DNA from: Burkholderiales bacterium
GTDB taxonomy: Bacteria > Pseudomonadota > Gammaproteobacteria > Burkholderiales > Usitatibacteraceae
Direction: 5' to 3'
Length of the DNA stretch: 64,000 bases
NCBI GenBank assembly: GCA_019634955.1
Contig: JAHCAK010000001.1
Location: forward strand, 62,001 to 126,000
Shown here: one piece after another, positions 9,427 to 19,007 of the stretch
Position numbering within the stretch: position 1 is the first letter of the stretch
Layout of the letters: the number at the start of each line of letters is the position of its first letter
Program-made: the position numbers and the translations under genes
The notes under the pieces: model-generated
Database searches by the model: none
What the model was told of the DNA's origin: nothing
The model's input: only the letters and a program-made list of their open reading frames with translations

Positions 9427-9456
9427 AAAACGCCGTGGGTCGCCCCACGGCGTTTT
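9427..9456. terminator. Bidirectional intrinsic terminator after tRNA-Thr
   Basis: A 13-bp stem, AAAACGCCGTGGG pairing with CCCACGGCGTTTT around a 4-nt loop, flanked by an A run on one side and a T run on the other. It can end the tRNA transcript rightward and the minus-strand lipoprotein transcript leftward. Confidence 0.8.
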
Positions 9457-9480
9457 CCGTTCCGGCGGCCGGCCGCCCGC

Positions 9481-10308
9481 TCAGCAGGCGCCCTTCGTGT
9501 CGCCGTGGGCCTGGTGGGCCGGCCAGGCGCTCGCGTCGATGGTGATCGTCTTCTTCTTCGACGGGTTGCCTGGCGGGACGTGGCAGATCTCGATCTGCTC
9601 CCCGCCCGCGGTTTCCGGTGAACCGGGGTTCTGGATGATCACCTGGTGGGCGAGCACGTCGGTGGAGCCCTCGACCCGCGCGCCCTTCACGTGGACGCGC
9701 ATGCCCGCCGCCAGGTCCTGGAAGGTCTTCCTCTCCGCGCCCTTGCGGATCGCGGTGACGCCCGGGCGGACGATGACGGTGCGCCCGGCGAGCGAGAAGG
9801 TGCCGTCGCCCGCGGGATCGAACGACAGGATGGCCTCCACCAGCCCCTCCAGCTCGATGCCCGCGTTGCCAATGCCGCGGCGGTCCTCGTCGAGCAGGAC
9901 CACCTCGCCGTCGACCACCTGCACGCGGATGGTGATCTGCTGGTTGGCCGCGACCTCCGCGAACTCGAGGGTCCCGATGAGATCGCCGCCCTGCCGGAAC
10001 TCCAGCGTGAACCGGCCCTCGGGCAGGCCGCGCAGCGTGAAGGTGCCGTCCGCGCCCACCGTGGCCGTGATGGCGGGCTGGCCCGCCAGCGTGACGACGA
10101 TCGGGTCGTCGGCCGCGGTGAAGGCGACGCCCGCCTTCGCGGCCTTTGGCGCCGCGGCCACCGTGCCCTGCACCATCGCGGTCGCCTTCGGTCCCGCGAT
10201 CTCCGCGGAAATGCCGCCGCCGCCACCACTGCCGCAACCCGCGAGGAATGCGATGCCCGTCGCGAGGGAAAGGGCCGCGAGCCTGCCCATGAGCCAGTCG
10301 CGCATCAT
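9481..10308 (-). CDS. Lipoprotein with carboxypeptidase-regulatory-like and DUF5666-like regions
   Basis: A 275-residue predicted lipoprotein of unknown function. The signal peptide ends in the lipobox LAGC (cysteine about residue 25), followed by a Gly-rich linker. Residues about 55-110 resemble a carboxypeptidase regulatory-like beta domain (VGADGTFTLRGLPEGRFTLEF). The middle to C-terminal part (VEAILSFDPAGDGTFSLAGR, then HVKGARVEG) looks like DUF5666. The C-terminus has the short ICHVPPGNP...AHGD motif seen at the ends of various secreted proteins. A consensus AGGAGG precedes tandem ATGs at 10308 and 10305. Nothing indicates a specific substrate. Confidence 0.75.
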   Translation of the reverse strand: MMRDWLMGRLAALSLATGIAFLAGCGSGGGGGISAEIAGPKATAMVQGTVAAAPKAAKAGVAFTAADDPIVVTLAGQPAITATVGADGTFTLRGLPEGRFTLEFRQGGDLIGTLEFAEVAANQQITIRVQVVDGEVVLLDEDRRGIGNAGIELEGLVEAILSFDPAGDGTFSLAGRTVIVRPGVTAIRKGAERKTFQDLAAGMRVHVKGARVEGSTDVLAHQVIIQNPGSPETAGGEQIEICHVPPGNPSKKKTITIDASAWPAHQAHGDTKGAC

Positions 10309-10504
10309 GCCGCGCCTCCTTCTTGCAAATGAAACATCCGGGGCGCAATGGAACCACGATCCCCCGCGCGGTTCTGTGAACTGGCGCACTTGTCGTGGCG
10401 GGGCGACAGGTGGCGCCACGAAAATCGGATAGGATTCCCGCTGCCCCGTTCGGGGCACGCGGCTGCCGCGCCCCGCGGTGCCGATGCAGGAAAAGGAGCC
10501 CCCG

Positions 10505-10957
10505 ATGCCGTTGACGGTCCAGGAAATCCTCGATGACAAGGCCGTGAAGGGCGGCCGCACCCACGGCGTGGCGCCGGGCGCGCCGGTGCGCGAGGCGGTG
10601 GCCACCATGGTCCGGGAGGACATCGGCTCGGTGGTGGTGCTCGACGGCGGGCGGCTCGCGGGCATCGTCACCCTGCGCGAGCTGCTGCGCGGACTCGACC
10701 GGCAGGGCCCCCGGCTGCTGGAGGCGGAGGTCCGCGAGGTCATGAACCCGGATCCGGCCGTCGTCCACCCCGAGGATTCGGCCGACGGCCTGCGCGCGAT
10801 GATGACCGAGCGGCACGTGAGCCACGCGCCGGTCCTGAAGGACGGCGCGCTCGTGGGCATCGTCTCGTTCCACGACATCGCCCGCAGCGCGGTGAAGGAC
10901 GTCGCGTTCGAGAACAAGCTCCTCAAGCAGTACATCAAGAACTGGCCGCAATCCTAG
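10505..10957 (+). CDS. CBS-domain pair protein
   Basis: A 150-residue protein made almost wholly of two tandem CBS motifs. The first has the phrase VREDIGSVVVLDGGRLAGIVTLREL and the second RHVSHAPVLKDGALVGIVSFHDI. Stand-alone CBS pairs bind adenine nucleotides or similar ligands and regulate other proteins, but the partner here cannot be inferred. The ATG at 10505 is chosen over one at 10478 because AAAGGAG sits just before it. It is divergent from the lipoprotein gene and convergent with ilvA, 25 nt away. Confidence 0.82.
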   Translation: MPLTVQEILDDKAVKGGRTHGVAPGAPVREAVATMVREDIGSVVVLDGGRLAGIVTLRELLRGLDRQGPRLLEAEVREVMNPDPAVVHPEDSADGLRAMMTERHVSHAPVLKDGALVGIVSFHDIARSAVKDVAFENKLLKQYIKNWPQS

Positions 10958-10982
10958 CGGCCGCCAATCGCCCCGCCCCCCC

Positions 10983-12494
10983 CTACTTCAGGAACAGCCG
11001 GTAGGCCGGGTTGCGCGTCTCGTCCGCGTAGTCGTAGCCCAGTTCCTTCAGGAACCGCCGGAACGCCGCCTTGTCCCGGTCCGGGACCTGCAGCCCCACC
11101 AGCACGCGACCCACGTCCGCGCCGTGGTTGCGGTAGTGGAAGAGCGAGATGTTCCAGCCCGAGCCCATGCGCTTGAGGAAGTTCATGAGCGCGCCCGGGC
11201 GCTCCGGGAACTCGAACCGGTAGACCATCTCTCCCGCCCGGTCCGGCGCGTGGCCGCCGACGAGGTGGCGCACGTGCAGCTTGGCCATCTCGTTGTCGGA
11301 GAGGTCCACGGCTTCCAGCCCCGCGCGCCGCAGCTGGTTGATCAGCCGCTCCGTCTCCTCGCGGCCGGAGACCGTGACGCCGATGAAAACATGCGCCTGC
11401 GTGGGGTCGGCGATGCGGTAGTTGAACTCCGTCACGTTGCGCCGGCCGAGCAGCTCGCACAGCGCGCGGAAGCTGCCGGGCTTCTCGGGGATGGTCACCG
11501 CCAGCACCGCCTCGCGGTGCTCGCCCAGCTCGGCGCGCTCGGCCACGAAGCGCAGGCGGTCGAAGTTCATGTTGGCCCCGCAGGCGATGGCCACGACGGT
11601 GCGGCCCTTGAGGCGCCGGCGCGCGAGCCAGCGCTTGGCCCCGGCCAGCGCGAGCGCGCCCGAGGGCTCCACGACCGTGCGCGTGTCCTCGTAGATGTCC
11701 TTGATGGCGGCGCAGATCTCGTCGGTGTCGACGAGGACCATCTCGTCGACGAGCTCGCGGCACATCCGGAAGGTCTCGCGCCCCACCTGCCGCACCGCCA
11801 CGCCGTCGGCGAAGATGTTCACGTGCGGCAGCGTCACGCGCCGGCCGGCCTTGAGCGACGCCGTCATGGCGTTGGAGTCCGCGGGCTCCACGCCGATGAT
11901 GCGCGTGGCCGGCGACAGGCCCTTCACCCAGGCCGCGATGCCCGCGATGAGCCCGCCGCCGCCCACGGGGACGAAGATCGCGTCGATCGGCCGCTGGTGC
12001 TGGCGCAGGATCTCCATGCCGATGGTGCCCTGCCCGGCGATCACCAGCGGGTCGTCGTACGGGTGGACGAAGGCGAGGCCCTGCTTGCGGGCGAGCGCCC
12101 TGGCGTGCTGGGCGGCCTCGTGGTACGAGTCGCCGTGCAGCACCACCTTCGCGCCGCGCGCGGCGACGGCTGAGACCTTGATGCGCGGCGTCGTGACCGG
12201 CATCACGATCGTGGCCGAGGTGCCCAGGCGCTGCGCGCCGAGGGCCACGCCCTGCGCGTGGTTGCCGGCGCTCGCGCAGATCACCCCGCGCGCGAGCTGC
12301 GCCGGCGTGAGGTGCGCCATCTTGTTGTAGGCGCCCCGCAGCTTGAAGGAGAAGACCGGCTGCTTGTCCTCGCGCTTGAGGAGGATGTGGTTGCCGGTCC
12401 GGCGCGAGATGGCGGGGGCGGGCTCCAGGGGGCTCTCGATCGCCACGTCGTAGACGCGGGCGGCGAGGATGCGGCGCAGGTAGTCGTTCTTCAT
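10983..12494 (-). CDS. ilvA: Threonine ammonia-lyase, biosynthetic
   Basis: A 503-residue PLP enzyme that deaminates threonine to 2-oxobutanoate, the first step of isoleucine synthesis. The N-terminal catalytic domain has the PLP lysine K51 in [12 protein letters not shown] and the glycine loop VGGGGL. Two ACT-like regulatory domains follow ([15 protein letters not shown] and [15 protein letters not shown]), so allosteric control by isoleucine and valine, as in the long IlvA form, is expected. Length is close to E. coli IlvA (514). It is divergent from rpiA with only about 42 nt between start codons. A TATATT at 12520-12525 (minus strand) is a plausible -10. Confidence 0.93.
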   Translation of the reverse strand: MKNDYLRRILAARVYDVAIESPLEPAPAISRRTGNHILLKREDKQPVFSFKLRGAYNKMAHLTPAQLARGVICASAGNHAQGVALGAQRLGTSATIVMPVTTPRIKVSAVAARGAKVVLHGDSYHEAAQHARALARKQGLAFVHPYDDPLVIAGQGTIGMEILRQHQRPIDAIFVPVGGGGLIAGIAAWVKGLSPATRIIGVEPADSNAMTASLKAGRRVTLPHVNIFADGVAVRQVGRETFRMCRELVDEMVLVDTDEICAAIKDIYEDTRTVVEPSGALALAGAKRWLARRRLKGRTVVAIACGANMNFDRLRFVAERAELGEHREAVLAVTIPEKPGSFRALCELLGRRNVTEFNYRIADPTQAHVFIGVTVSGREETERLINQLRRAGLEAVDLSDNEMAKLHVRHLVGGHAPDRAGEMVYRFEFPERPGALMNFLKRMGSGWNISLFHYRNHGADVGRVLVGLQVPDRDKAAFRRFLKELGYDYADETRNPAYRLFLK

Positions 12495-12523
12495 GATGTT
12501 CCCAGACCCCAAGAATACCAATA

Positions 12524-12529
12524 TATGAT
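12524..12529 (+). promoter_or_regulatory. Putative -10 for rpiA (possible leaderless start)
   Basis: TATGAT lies exactly 7 nt before the ATG at 12537, so transcription would begin at or beside the start codon. No Shine-Dalgarno sequence is seen. The ilvA promoter must share the same 42-nt gap on the other strand. Confidence 0.45.
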
Positions 12530-12536
12530 TGGCGCC

Positions 12537-13217
12537 ATGGACCAGGACGCTCTCAAGAGGCTCTGCGCCGAGGCCGCCCTCGCCTTCGTCGAGGATGACA
12601 TGATGGTGGGCGTGGGCACCGGCTCGACCGTGAACCACTTCATCGCCGCGCTGGCCGCGCGCCGCGGCCGCGTCGCCGGCACCGTCTCCAGCTCCGAGGC
12701 GAGCGCCGCCCGCCTGCGCGAGGCGGGCATCCCCGTGATGGACCTCAACGCGACCGGCGGCTGCGACGTCTACGTCGACGGCGCCGACGAGGTGACCGAG
12801 CACCTCGCGATGACGAAGGGCGGCGGAGGGGCCCTCACGCGCGAGAAGATCGTCGCCCAGGCGAGCCGGAAGTTCGTCTGCATCGCCGACGCCTCCAAGC
12901 TCGTGCCCGTGCTCGGTCGCTTCCCGCTCCCCGTCGAGGTGATCCCCATGGCGAGGAGCCTCGTCGCGCGCGAGATCGTGCGGCTGGGCGGCCGCCCCGT
13001 GTGGCGGGAAGGCGTGGTCACCGACAACGGCAACGCGATCCTGGACGTCCACGGGCTCGTGATCACCGACCCCGCGGCGCTCGAGTCCGACCTGAACCAG
13101 CTCCCCGGCGTCGTGACGAACGGCCTCTTCGCCCGCCGCCCGGCCGACGTCCTGCTGCTCGGGACGCCGCAGGGCGTGCGGCGCATCGACCGGGCCGTCA
13201 CGCGCCCGTCACAATGA
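12537..13217 (+). CDS. rpiA: Ribose-5-phosphate isomerase A
   Basis: A 226-residue enzyme interconverting ribose 5-phosphate and ribulose 5-phosphate in the pentose phosphate and Calvin cycles. Family motifs are clear: [12 protein letters not shown] near the N-terminus, [14 protein letters not shown] with the catalytic acidic residues, and [14 protein letters not shown]. An in-frame ATG at 12525 would add four residues; 12537 is preferred because TATGAT overlaps the earlier ATG. It is the only Calvin-cycle gene of the window outside the cbb cluster, about 7.5 kb away. phoU follows 70 nt downstream. Confidence 0.93.
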   Translation: MDQDALKRLCAEAALAFVEDDMMVGVGTGSTVNHFIAALAARRGRVAGTVSSSEASAARLREAGIPVMDLNATGGCDVYVDGADEVTEHLAMTKGGGGALTREKIVAQASRKFVCIADASKLVPVLGRFPLPVEVIPMARSLVAREIVRLGGRPVWREGVVTDNGNAILDVHGLVITDPAALESDLNQLPGVVTNGLFARRPADVLLLGTPQGVRRIDRAVTRPSQ

Positions 13218-13287
13218 ACGCCTAGCATCAGCCATCCGGCGACGGGCGCCGCCCGCCCCGCCGCCAGCCGCCACGAGGAGCGCGCGC

Positions 13288-14007
13288 ATGCCCCTGAACA
13301 CCCAGGAACACACCTCCAAGCGCTACGACGCGGAGCTGGAGACCGTCCGCTCGCGCGTGCTGCAGATGGGCGGGCTCGTGGAGACGCAGATCACCGCCGC
13401 CATCGAGGCGCTCTCGACCGGCAACCTCCAGCTCGCCGAGCAGACCATCGCCAACGACCACCGCGTGAACGCGCTCGAGGTGCAGATCGACGAGGACTGC
13501 GCCCACATCATCGCCCGCCGCCAGCCCGCGGCGCAGGACCTGCGCATGATCGTGACCATCATCAAGATGATCACCGACCTCGAGCGCATCGGCGACGAGG
13601 CCGAGAAGATCGCGCGCATGACCAAGCTCATCTACTCGGCCGAGCGCCTGCTGCTGCCGCGCTTCGGCGAGATCAAGGTGGCCGCGGGCTACGCGCTCGA
13701 GATGCTCAAGAAGGCGCTCGACGCCTTCGCGCGCGTCGACATCACCGCCGCCGCCTCGGTGGTGCGGCAGGACCGGGTGCTCGACGAGCAGTTCCGCGGC
13801 ATCATGCGCCAGCTCATCACCTTCATGATGGAGGACCCGCGCACCATCTCCACCTCCATCGAGATCCTCTTCGTGGCCAAGGCGCTGGAGCGCATCGGCG
13901 ACCACTCCAAGAACATGAGCGAGTACGTGGTCTACCTGGTCAAGGGCAAGGACGTGCGCCACATCACGGCGGAGGAGTTCGAGCGGGAGACCTCCTCCTC
14001 CGACTGA
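13288..14007 (+). CDS. phoU: PhoU phosphate-signalling regulator
   Basis: A 239-residue cytoplasmic helical protein with two PhoU repeats. Each holds a metal-binding E/DxxxD-type motif, visible as TDLERIGDEAEKIA and AKALERIGDHSKNM. In the family PhoU links the PstSCAB phosphate transporter to the PhoR/PhoB two-component system and limits phosphate uptake and Pho activation. Here it stands alone, without pst or phoB genes beside it. GAGGAG lies about 8 nt before the ATG. A strong intrinsic terminator follows 19 nt after the stop. Confidence 0.93.
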   Translation: MPLNTQEHTSKRYDAELETVRSRVLQMGGLVETQITAAIEALSTGNLQLAEQTIANDHRVNALEVQIDEDCAHIIARRQPAAQDLRMIVTIIKMITDLERIGDEAEKIARMTKLIYSAERLLLPRFGEIKVAAGYALEMLKKALDAFARVDITAAASVVRQDRVLDEQFRGIMRQLITFMMEDPRTISTSIEILFVAKALERIGDHSKNMSEYVVYLVKGKDVRHITAEEFERETSSSD

Positions 14008-14026
14008 CCCTTGCCTGCAGGAAGCG

Positions 14027-14052
14027 AAAAAGCCGCCTTCCGGCGGCTTTTT
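14027..14052 (+). terminator. Intrinsic terminator of phoU
   Basis: Hairpin AAAAAGCCGCC-TTCC-GGCGGCTTTTT, an 11-bp stem with a 4-nt loop ending in five T. It lies 20 nt after the phoU stop and also carries an A run on the other side, so it could work in both directions. Confidence 0.85.
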
Positions 14053-14057
14053 GTCAT

Positions 14058-14225
14058 GCGGGAACGCCGATTTCCGCCGATGCTCCGCCGATTGCCGCAG
14101 ATCAGGCCCGGATCGAACGCCGAGACTTGATCCACCGTGCACGAGGTGAGCGGCAAGCACGCCCATCCTGATAATGATTCATCTGCGGCAATCGGCGGAG
14201 CATCGGCGGGAATCGGCGTTCCCGC
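14058..14225. repeat. Long inverted repeat, 45-nt arms, 78-nt spacer
   Basis: Arms at 14058-14102 and 14181-14225 are reverse complements with one mismatch in 45. Each arm is built of short units of the form CGCCGAT (three times) ending in CCGCAGAT. The 78-nt centre has no gene and no obvious feature. The element fills the whole gap between the phoU terminator and the yggX stop. It could be a small non-autonomous mobile element or a dispersed intergenic repeat; no transposase is nearby. Confidence 0.85.
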
Positions 14226-14230
14226 ACCGC

Positions 14231-14500
14231 TCAAGCCTTGGGCACGTACCCCTGCGCCGTGTCCGCCCCCTCGCCGAAGAAGTGCCGCACCATCTGCTCC
14301 TCGAGGTACTTGCGCGCCCGCGGGTCGGCGAGGTTCAGGCGGTTCTCGTTCACGAGCATCTTCTGCTGCTCGAGCCACTGCTTCCACGCCTCCTTGGAGA
14401 CGCCGGCCCAGAGCTTCTTGCCCAGCTCGCCGGGGTACGGGGGGAAATCGAGGCCCTCGGCCTCGCGCTTCAACTTGACGCAATTGACCATCCGGGTCAT
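14231..14500 (-). CDS. yggX: YggX-type Fe(II) trafficking protein
   Basis: An 89-residue protein of the YggX family, linked in enterobacteria to iron trafficking and protection of iron-sulfur clusters from oxidation. The signature is clear: [21 protein letters not shown] with the single cysteine near the N-terminus, then [18 protein letters not shown] and the C-terminal MVRHFF. The ATG overlaps the argA stop (ATGA), so the two are translationally coupled. Confidence 0.92.
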   Translation of the reverse strand: MTRMVNCVKLKREAEGLDFPPYPGELGKKLWAGVSKEAWKQWLEQQKMLVNENRLNLADPRARKYLEEQMVRHFFGEGADTAQGYVPKA

Positions 14501-15831
14501 GGCTGGAGTCCCTTCATGAAGATCTTGGATCGGCGCTCGTAATTGTAGAGCGACTGCTTGCGCGCCGGCAGGCGCGCGATGTCGGCCTCGGCGAAGCCGC
14601 GCTCGATGAACCAGTGGGTCGTGCGCGTGGAGAGCACGAAGAGCGTGCGGAAGCCCGCCTGGCGCGCCCGCGCCTCGGCGAAGGCGAGCAGGCGCTCGCC
14701 GCGCCCGCCGTCGCGGTAGAAGGGGTTCACGGCGAGGCAGGCGAGCTCCGCGGTCGACTCGTCCGGGAAGGGGTAGAGCGCGGCGCACCCGAGGATGTTG
14801 CCGCCGCTCTCGATCACGAAGAACCGCCCGATCTCGCCCTCCAGCCGGTCGCGCTCGCGGCGCACGAGGATGCCCTGCTGCTCGAGCGGCTCGATGATCT
14901 GCACGATGCCCGGGATGTCCTCGGCGGTCGCGTCGCGGATCACCTCGGGCGATTCCGGCACCAGCATCGTGCCGATGCCGTGGTGCGTGAAGAGCTCGAT
15001 GAGGAGCGCCCCGTCGACGTGCCGGCTGATGAGGTGCGAGCGGCGCACCCCGTTGGCGCAGGCCTTCACCGCGCACGGCAGGTAGACGCGCACGTCCTCG
15101 GGCAGCGCCCCGTTGGCCGCGAGGAGCTCCCCGGCCTGCTTGACCGTGAGCTCCGAGAGGAGGCGGCCCTTCGCGTCGGTGGCGCCCGCCGTCTCGGTGA
15201 GGAAGATGAGCTTGTCGGCCTGCAGCGCGATCGCGGTCGAGGTGGCCACGTCCTCGAGGGTGCAGTTGAACACGTCGCCCGTGGGCGAGAAGCCGATGGG
15301 CGAGATGAGCACCACCTCGTGGTCGTCGAGGCGCTTCCGGATGCCCTCGGCGTCTATCTTGCGCACTTCGCCCGTGTGGCCGAAGTCCACGCCGTCGACC
15401 ACGCCCACGGGCTTGGCCGTGACGAAGTTCCCCGAGGACACGCGGATGTCGGCCCCCCACATCGGGCTGTTGGCGAGCTCCATCGAGAGCAGCGCCTCCA
15501 TCTCCACCCGCACGATGCCGTTGGCCTCCTTCACGCAGGAAAGGGCCTTCGCGTCCGTCACGCGCCGGGCGCCGACGTAGCGCGACTCGACCCCGTGCTG
15601 GCGCATCTGCTCCTCGACCTGCGGGCGCGTGCCGTGGACCAGCACGACGCGCACCTCGAGGCTCACGAGGACGTTGATGTCGTGGGTGAGCTGCTGGAAC
15701 TCGCCGTCGGCCAGCACCTCGCCGCCGAAGGCGATGACGAAGGTGGCCCCGCCCCACTGGTGGATGTAGGGCGTGGCCGACCGGAACCACTTCACGAAGG
15801 CTTCGGTCTTGAGGGCGGGGGGCTTGGGCAT
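14497..15831 (-). CDS. argA: Amino-acid N-acetyltransferase (N-acetylglutamate synthase)
   Basis: A 444-residue enzyme that acetylates glutamate with acetyl-CoA, the first step of arginine synthesis. Residues about 1-290 form an amino-acid-kinase-like domain ([29 protein letters not shown]) that normally binds feedback arginine. Residues about 295-440 form the GNAT acetyltransferase domain ([19 protein letters not shown], then [17 protein letters not shown]). Length matches E. coli ArgA (443). It sits between rsmE and yggX on the minus strand. A TAGAAT overlapping the rsmE stop, 27 nt before the ATG, could be its own -10. Confidence 0.93.
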   Translation of the reverse strand: MPKPPALKTEAFVKWFRSATPYIHQWGGATFVIAFGGEVLADGEFQQLTHDINVLVSLEVRVVLVHGTRPQVEEQMRQHGVESRYVGARRVTDAKALSCVKEANGIVRVEMEALLSMELANSPMWGADIRVSSGNFVTAKPVGVVDGVDFGHTGEVRKIDAEGIRKRLDDHEVVLISPIGFSPTGDVFNCTLEDVATSTAIALQADKLIFLTETAGATDAKGRLLSELTVKQAGELLAANGALPEDVRVYLPCAVKACANGVRRSHLISRHVDGALLIELFTHHGIGTMLVPESPEVIRDATAEDIPGIVQIIEPLEQQGILVRRERDRLEGEIGRFFVIESGGNILGCAALYPFPDESTAELACLAVNPFYRDGGRGERLLAFAEARARQAGFRTLFVLSTRTTHWFIERGFAEADIARLPARKQSLYNYERRSKIFMKGLQP

Positions 15832-15861
15832 CGGGCGCAGGGGAGGATCGCGAAGCGGATT

Positions 15862-16596
15862 CTACCGGCGGAAGTCGCCCCAGAGCGCCTGCATGGCGGC
15901 GAGCGCCGCGAGCGGCGCCGTCTCCGCGCGCAGCACGCGGGGGCCGAGCGACAGCGGCTGGAAGCCCACGGTCTGCGCGATGTCGACCTCGCGCTCCGAG
16001 AGGCCGCCTTCCGGCCCCACGAGCAGTTCCACCGGGCCGGCGGGCGCCTCGCGGCCGGCGAGACTCTCGCCCACGCCGGGCGAGAGCATCCAGCGGGCGG
16101 CCGCGGAGGGCTGCGCCGCCCAGTCGCGGAAGGCGGCGGTCGGCCGCAGCTCGGGCACTCGGTTTCGCCCGCACTGCTCGCAGGCGGCCACCACCACGCG
16201 CCGCCAGTGCGCCTCGCGCCGCGCGGCCCGCTCGCCGGCGAGCCTGACGACGCTCCTCTCGCAGACGAGCGGCTGGATCCACGCCACGCCCAGCTCCACC
16301 GACTTCTGCAGGATCCAGTCCATCTTGTCGGCTTCGGGAAGGCCCTGGACGAGCCCCACGGCGACCGGCGACTCGCGGTCGGCTTCGCGCCAGGCGCCCG
16401 TCTTCACCTCGACGCGCGCCCGGTCCATGCGCTGGATGACGGCGTCGTACTCGCCGCCCGCGCCATCGAAGACCACGATCGCGTCGCCCGGGCGCAGGCG
16501 AAGCGCCTTGCCCACGTGGTTCGCGGCGTCGTCGGGAAGCGGGAACTGCGCGCCCGGGCCGAGCCGGAAATCGCAGAAGATGCGCGGGGATGCCAT
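15862..16596 (-). CDS. rsmE: 16S rRNA m3U1498 methyltransferase
   Basis: A 244-residue SPOUT methyltransferase that methylates U1498 of 16S rRNA. The N-terminal PUA-like part ([30 protein letters not shown]) and the C-terminal knot motifs ([15 protein letters not shown], then [16 protein letters not shown]) are both intact. Length is usual for RsmE. It is divergent from the inositol-phosphatase gene and lies 30 nt upstream of argA. Confidence 0.93.
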   Translation of the reverse strand: MASPRIFCDFRLGPGAQFPLPDDAANHVGKALRLRPGDAIVVFDGAGGEYDAVIQRMDRARVEVKTGAWREADRESPVAVGLVQGLPEADKMDWILQKSVELGVAWIQPLVCERSVVRLAGERAARREAHWRRVVVAACEQCGRNRVPELRPTAAFRDWAAQPSAAARWMLSPGVGESLAGREAPAGPVELLVGPEGGLSEREVDIAQTVGFQPLSLGPRVLRAETAPLAALAAMQALWGDFRR

Positions 16597-16664
16597 GGGG
16601 AAGGCGGGATTGCGGCGGTCGACCCGATGCTAACATACCGGCCGCGCCCGACCCGGCGCCTCCC

Positions 16665-17516
16665 ATGCCCCCGACCGACCCGCCAGGCGGCGCGCTTCCC
16701 GGCGCCGCGTCACCGCTCACCGTCGAGTTCACCTCGCGCGTCGTGCGCGCCGTGCGCGCGGTCGCCTCCGCCGAGATCCTGCCGCGCTTCCGCACCGTCG
16801 CCGCGCGGCGCAAGGCCGACGGCAGCCTCGTCACCGAGGCCGACCTCGCCACCCAGCACGCGCTCGCCGCCGCCCTCGGGGCCCTCGAGCCGGTCGCCTT
16901 TCTCGGCGAGGAGATGCCCGAGGCCGAGCAGCACCGCGTCCGCGAAGCCGGCGGGCGCCACTGGTGCGTGGATCCGCTGGACGGCACCGCCAACTTCAGC
17001 GCCGGCGTGCCCTATTTCGCCGTCTCGGTGGCCCTGATGGAGGGCACCCGGCCGCTCCTCGGCGTGGTGGTCGACCCCATCGCCGACGAGGCCTACTTCG
17101 CCGTCCGCGGGGCGGGCGCCTGGAGGGACGGCTTCGCGCTCCCCCCGGCGTCCCGCGAGGTGACGCTGGCCGAAGCGGTGGCCGAGGTGGACCTGCGCCG
17201 CTCGCTCGCCCATGTCCGCCACGAGATCAAGCACCGGCCGCCGTTCGCGAAGCGCCTGACGAGCGGTTCCACCGCGCTCGCCTGGTGCCACCTCGCGGCC
17301 GGCCGCCGCGACCTCTTCCTCCACGCCGGGCAGAAGATCTGGGACTACGCGGCCGGCGCCCTCATCGCCGAAGAGGCGGGCGCGGCCCTGTGCACGCTGC
17401 GCGAGGACGACTTCTGGGCCGGCCCGGCCTGGGACCGCTCCGTGATCGCCGCGCGCACGCCGGCGCTCTTCTCGCAGTGGCGCGACTGGGTGCGCGCGAC
17501 CCTGCCGCCGCGCTAG
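16665..17516 (+). CDS. Inositol-monophosphatase-family phosphatase
   Basis: A 283-residue Mg-dependent phosphatase of the IMPase/CysQ/HisN superfamily. Metal-ligand motifs are present: GEEMPE (E82/E83), DPLDGTANF (D103, D106) and WDYAAG. The exact substrate (inositol phosphate, PAP, histidinol phosphate or another) cannot be told from motifs alone. The ATG at 16665 is chosen as the nearest to the conserved core; an upstream frame open from 16590 overlaps the rsmE start. The TAG stop shares bases with the speE stop on the other strand (CTAG, 17513-17516). Confidence 0.85.
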   Translation: MPPTDPPGGALPGAASPLTVEFTSRVVRAVRAVASAEILPRFRTVAARRKADGSLVTEADLATQHALAAALGALEPVAFLGEEMPEAEQHRVREAGGRHWCVDPLDGTANFSAGVPYFAVSVALMEGTRPLLGVVVDPIADEAYFAVRGAGAWRDGFALPPASREVTLAEAVAEVDLRRSLAHVRHEIKHRPPFAKRLTSGSTALAWCHLAAGRRDLFLHAGQKIWDYAAGALIAEEAGAALCTLREDDFWAGPAWDRSVIAARTPALFSQWRDWVRATLPPR

Positions 17517-18358
17517 GCGACGAGGTCGCGGACGTAGTTGGGCAGCGCGAAGACGGCGCGGTGGGTCTCGCCGTTGTAGTACTGCAGGTCGCCCACGCCG
17601 CGCGCGGCCAGCCGGCGCTCCGCTTCCGCCGGATCCAGCCCGCGAGGGTCCAGCGTGTCGGAGGCGCAGGCGAAGCCCCAGATGGACCCGTAGAGCGGGA
17701 TGTGCACGAAGTAGGGCGCCACCACCCGGAAGACCTCGCGCAGGTTGGCGAGCGTCCGGCGCACGCGCGCCGGGTGCGAGAAGGGCGAGCCCAGGTGCAG
17801 CACCAGCGCCGCGCCCTCGGCCATCGCGCCCTTGGCGAGCGCGAACGTGGCGGGCGCGTAGAGCGCCTCGGAAGGCCCCACGGGGTCGGTGAGGTCCATG
17901 GCCACGAGGTCGTAGCGCGCCGCGGTCGAGCGCAGGTAGGCGAGCCCGTCGCCCACCGTCACCTGCAGGCGCGGGTCGTCGAAGGCGCCGCGGTGGACCT
18001 TTCCGAAGCTCGCCTTCGCGATCGCGATCACCTCCGGGTCGAGCTCGGCCATGTGCACGCGCTCCATCGTCGCGTGCTTGAGGAGCTCCTCCGCGGAGCC
18101 GCCGTCGCCGCCGCCGATCACCAGCGCGCGCCGGGGCGCCGGGTGCGCGACGGCCGCGGGGTGGACGAGGTTCTCGTGGTAGAAGAACTCGTCGCGCTCG
18201 CTCGTCATGTTGTAGCCGTCGAGGCGGAAGATGCGCCCGAGCTCGGGCGTCTCGTACACCTCGAGCAGCTGGAAGGGCGTGCGGCGCCGCTCGACGAGCG
18301 TGCCGTCGAACCACGCCCCGCTCGCCTCGTTGAGGCGCTCGATGATGCGTTCGGTCAT
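17513..18358 (-). CDS. speE: Polyamine aminopropyltransferase (spermidine synthase)
   Basis: A 281-residue enzyme transferring the aminopropyl group of decarboxylated S-adenosylmethionine to putrescine. Motifs include the nucleotide-binding loop VIGGGDGGSAEELLKH and the DLTDPVGPS loop that contacts the amine. It follows speD, which makes its co-substrate. The 62-nt gap between them holds a 10-bp hairpin (18380-18402) without a T run. The stop overlaps that of the convergent phosphatase gene. Confidence 0.93.
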   Translation of the reverse strand: MTERIIERLNEASGAWFDGTLVERRRTPFQLLEVYETPELGRIFRLDGYNMTSERDEFFYHENLVHPAAVAHPAPRRALVIGGGDGGSAEELLKHATMERVHMAELDPEVIAIAKASFGKVHRGAFDDPRLQVTVGDGLAYLRSTAARYDLVAMDLTDPVGPSEALYAPATFALAKGAMAEGAALVLHLGSPFSHPARVRRTLANLREVFRVVAPYFVHIPLYGSIWGFACASDTLDPRGLDPAEAERRLAARGVGDLQYYNGETHRAVFALPNYVRDLVA

Positions 18359-18379
18359 GGGTGGTACCCCCGAAATGAA

Positions 18380-18402
18380 GGCGCCCGCCTGCGGCGGGCG
18401 CC
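18380..18402 (-). other. Hairpin between speD and speE
   Basis: GGCGCCCGCC-TGC-GGCGGGCGCC, a perfect 10-bp stem with a 3-nt loop in the speD-speE gap. No U tract follows on either strand, so it is more likely an RNA stabiliser or processing point than a terminator. Confidence 0.5.
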
Positions 18403-18420
18403 GGGAGAGGCCGGGGCGCG

Positions 18421-18831
18421 CTACTTCACCGCCGCGAGCCGCTGCTTCCGCATGGGGAGGTCGCGCCCGCGCCACACGCGCTCGACCAGCACGTCGGCGG
18501 GCTGGAGCGCCGCGGCGAGCGTCTCGTAGAGTTTCTCCGCCTTGCCGCTGTTGTCGCTCGTGACGTTGCAGACGTACACATCGAGCGTGGCGCCGTCGCG
18601 CTCGGGCCAGGTGTGGATCGCGAGGTGCGATTCCGCGAAGACGACCGCGCCCGTGGCGCCGCCGGCCTGGGTCGCGTCGAGACCCTCGAACTGGTAGAAG
18701 TGGTCCCCGAGGACCGTGAGCCCCACGTCCTTGCACGCTGCCACGCAAGTGTCGCGAAGGCTGGCGGAGGAGGCCAGCATGTCGCGGTTCCGGCAGCCGT
18801 ACAGGTCGGCGATGATGTGCAGTCCCTTCAC
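18421..18831 (-). CDS. speD: S-adenosylmethionine decarboxylase proenzyme
   Basis: A 136-residue class 1B AdoMet decarboxylase, the small prokaryotic type. The self-cleavage site that creates the pyruvoyl cofactor is E67-S68 in VVFAESHLAIHTWPE, with H73 and C88 as the other expected catalytic residues. It makes decarboxylated AdoMet for SpeE next door. The start is GTG at 18831, supported by GGGAGG about 8 nt upstream. The leader to the cbbR stop is about 177 nt and contains several GC-rich inverted repeats, with a TATAAT on the minus strand at 19008-19013. Confidence 0.93.
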   Translation of the reverse strand: MKGLHIIADLYGCRNRDMLASSASLRDTCVAACKDVGLTVLGDHFYQFEGLDATQAGGATGAVVFAESHLAIHTWPERDGATLDVYVCNVTSDNSGKAEKLYETLAAALQPADVLVERVWRGRDLPMRKQRLAAVK

Positions 18832-18878
18832 TCCGTTACCTCCCTCTGTTGGCGGGTTGCCGCGAAAGGGGGCACTGT

Positions 18879-18931
18879 CGCGAAGGCTGGGGCGCCGGCG
18901 GCCTTCGCGGGTGGCGAGGCCGGGCGCCCGG
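18879..18931 (-). other. Structured speD leader (inverted repeats)
   Basis: Two inverted repeats lie in the untranslated region before speD: CGCGAAGGC/GCCTTCGCG with a 13-nt loop (18879-18909), and a 12-nt perfect palindrome CCGGGCGCCCGG (18920-18931). A 15-nt sequence TGTCGCGAAGGCTGG at 18877-18891 recurs exactly inside the speD coding region at 18750-18764. No known riboswitch was recognised. Confidence 0.4.
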
Positions 18932-19007
18932 ATCAGCCGGGCGGCGGGTGGGACCCTTTCTGCGGTGGTATGTACAAGCAGTTCGTGCGTCGAAAACGAA
19001 GCCGGGA

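Noticed and set aside
14058-14225. CRISPR-like repeat units in the inverted repeat
   Set aside because: Only one pair of arms in opposite orientation, with no regular spacers and no cas genes.
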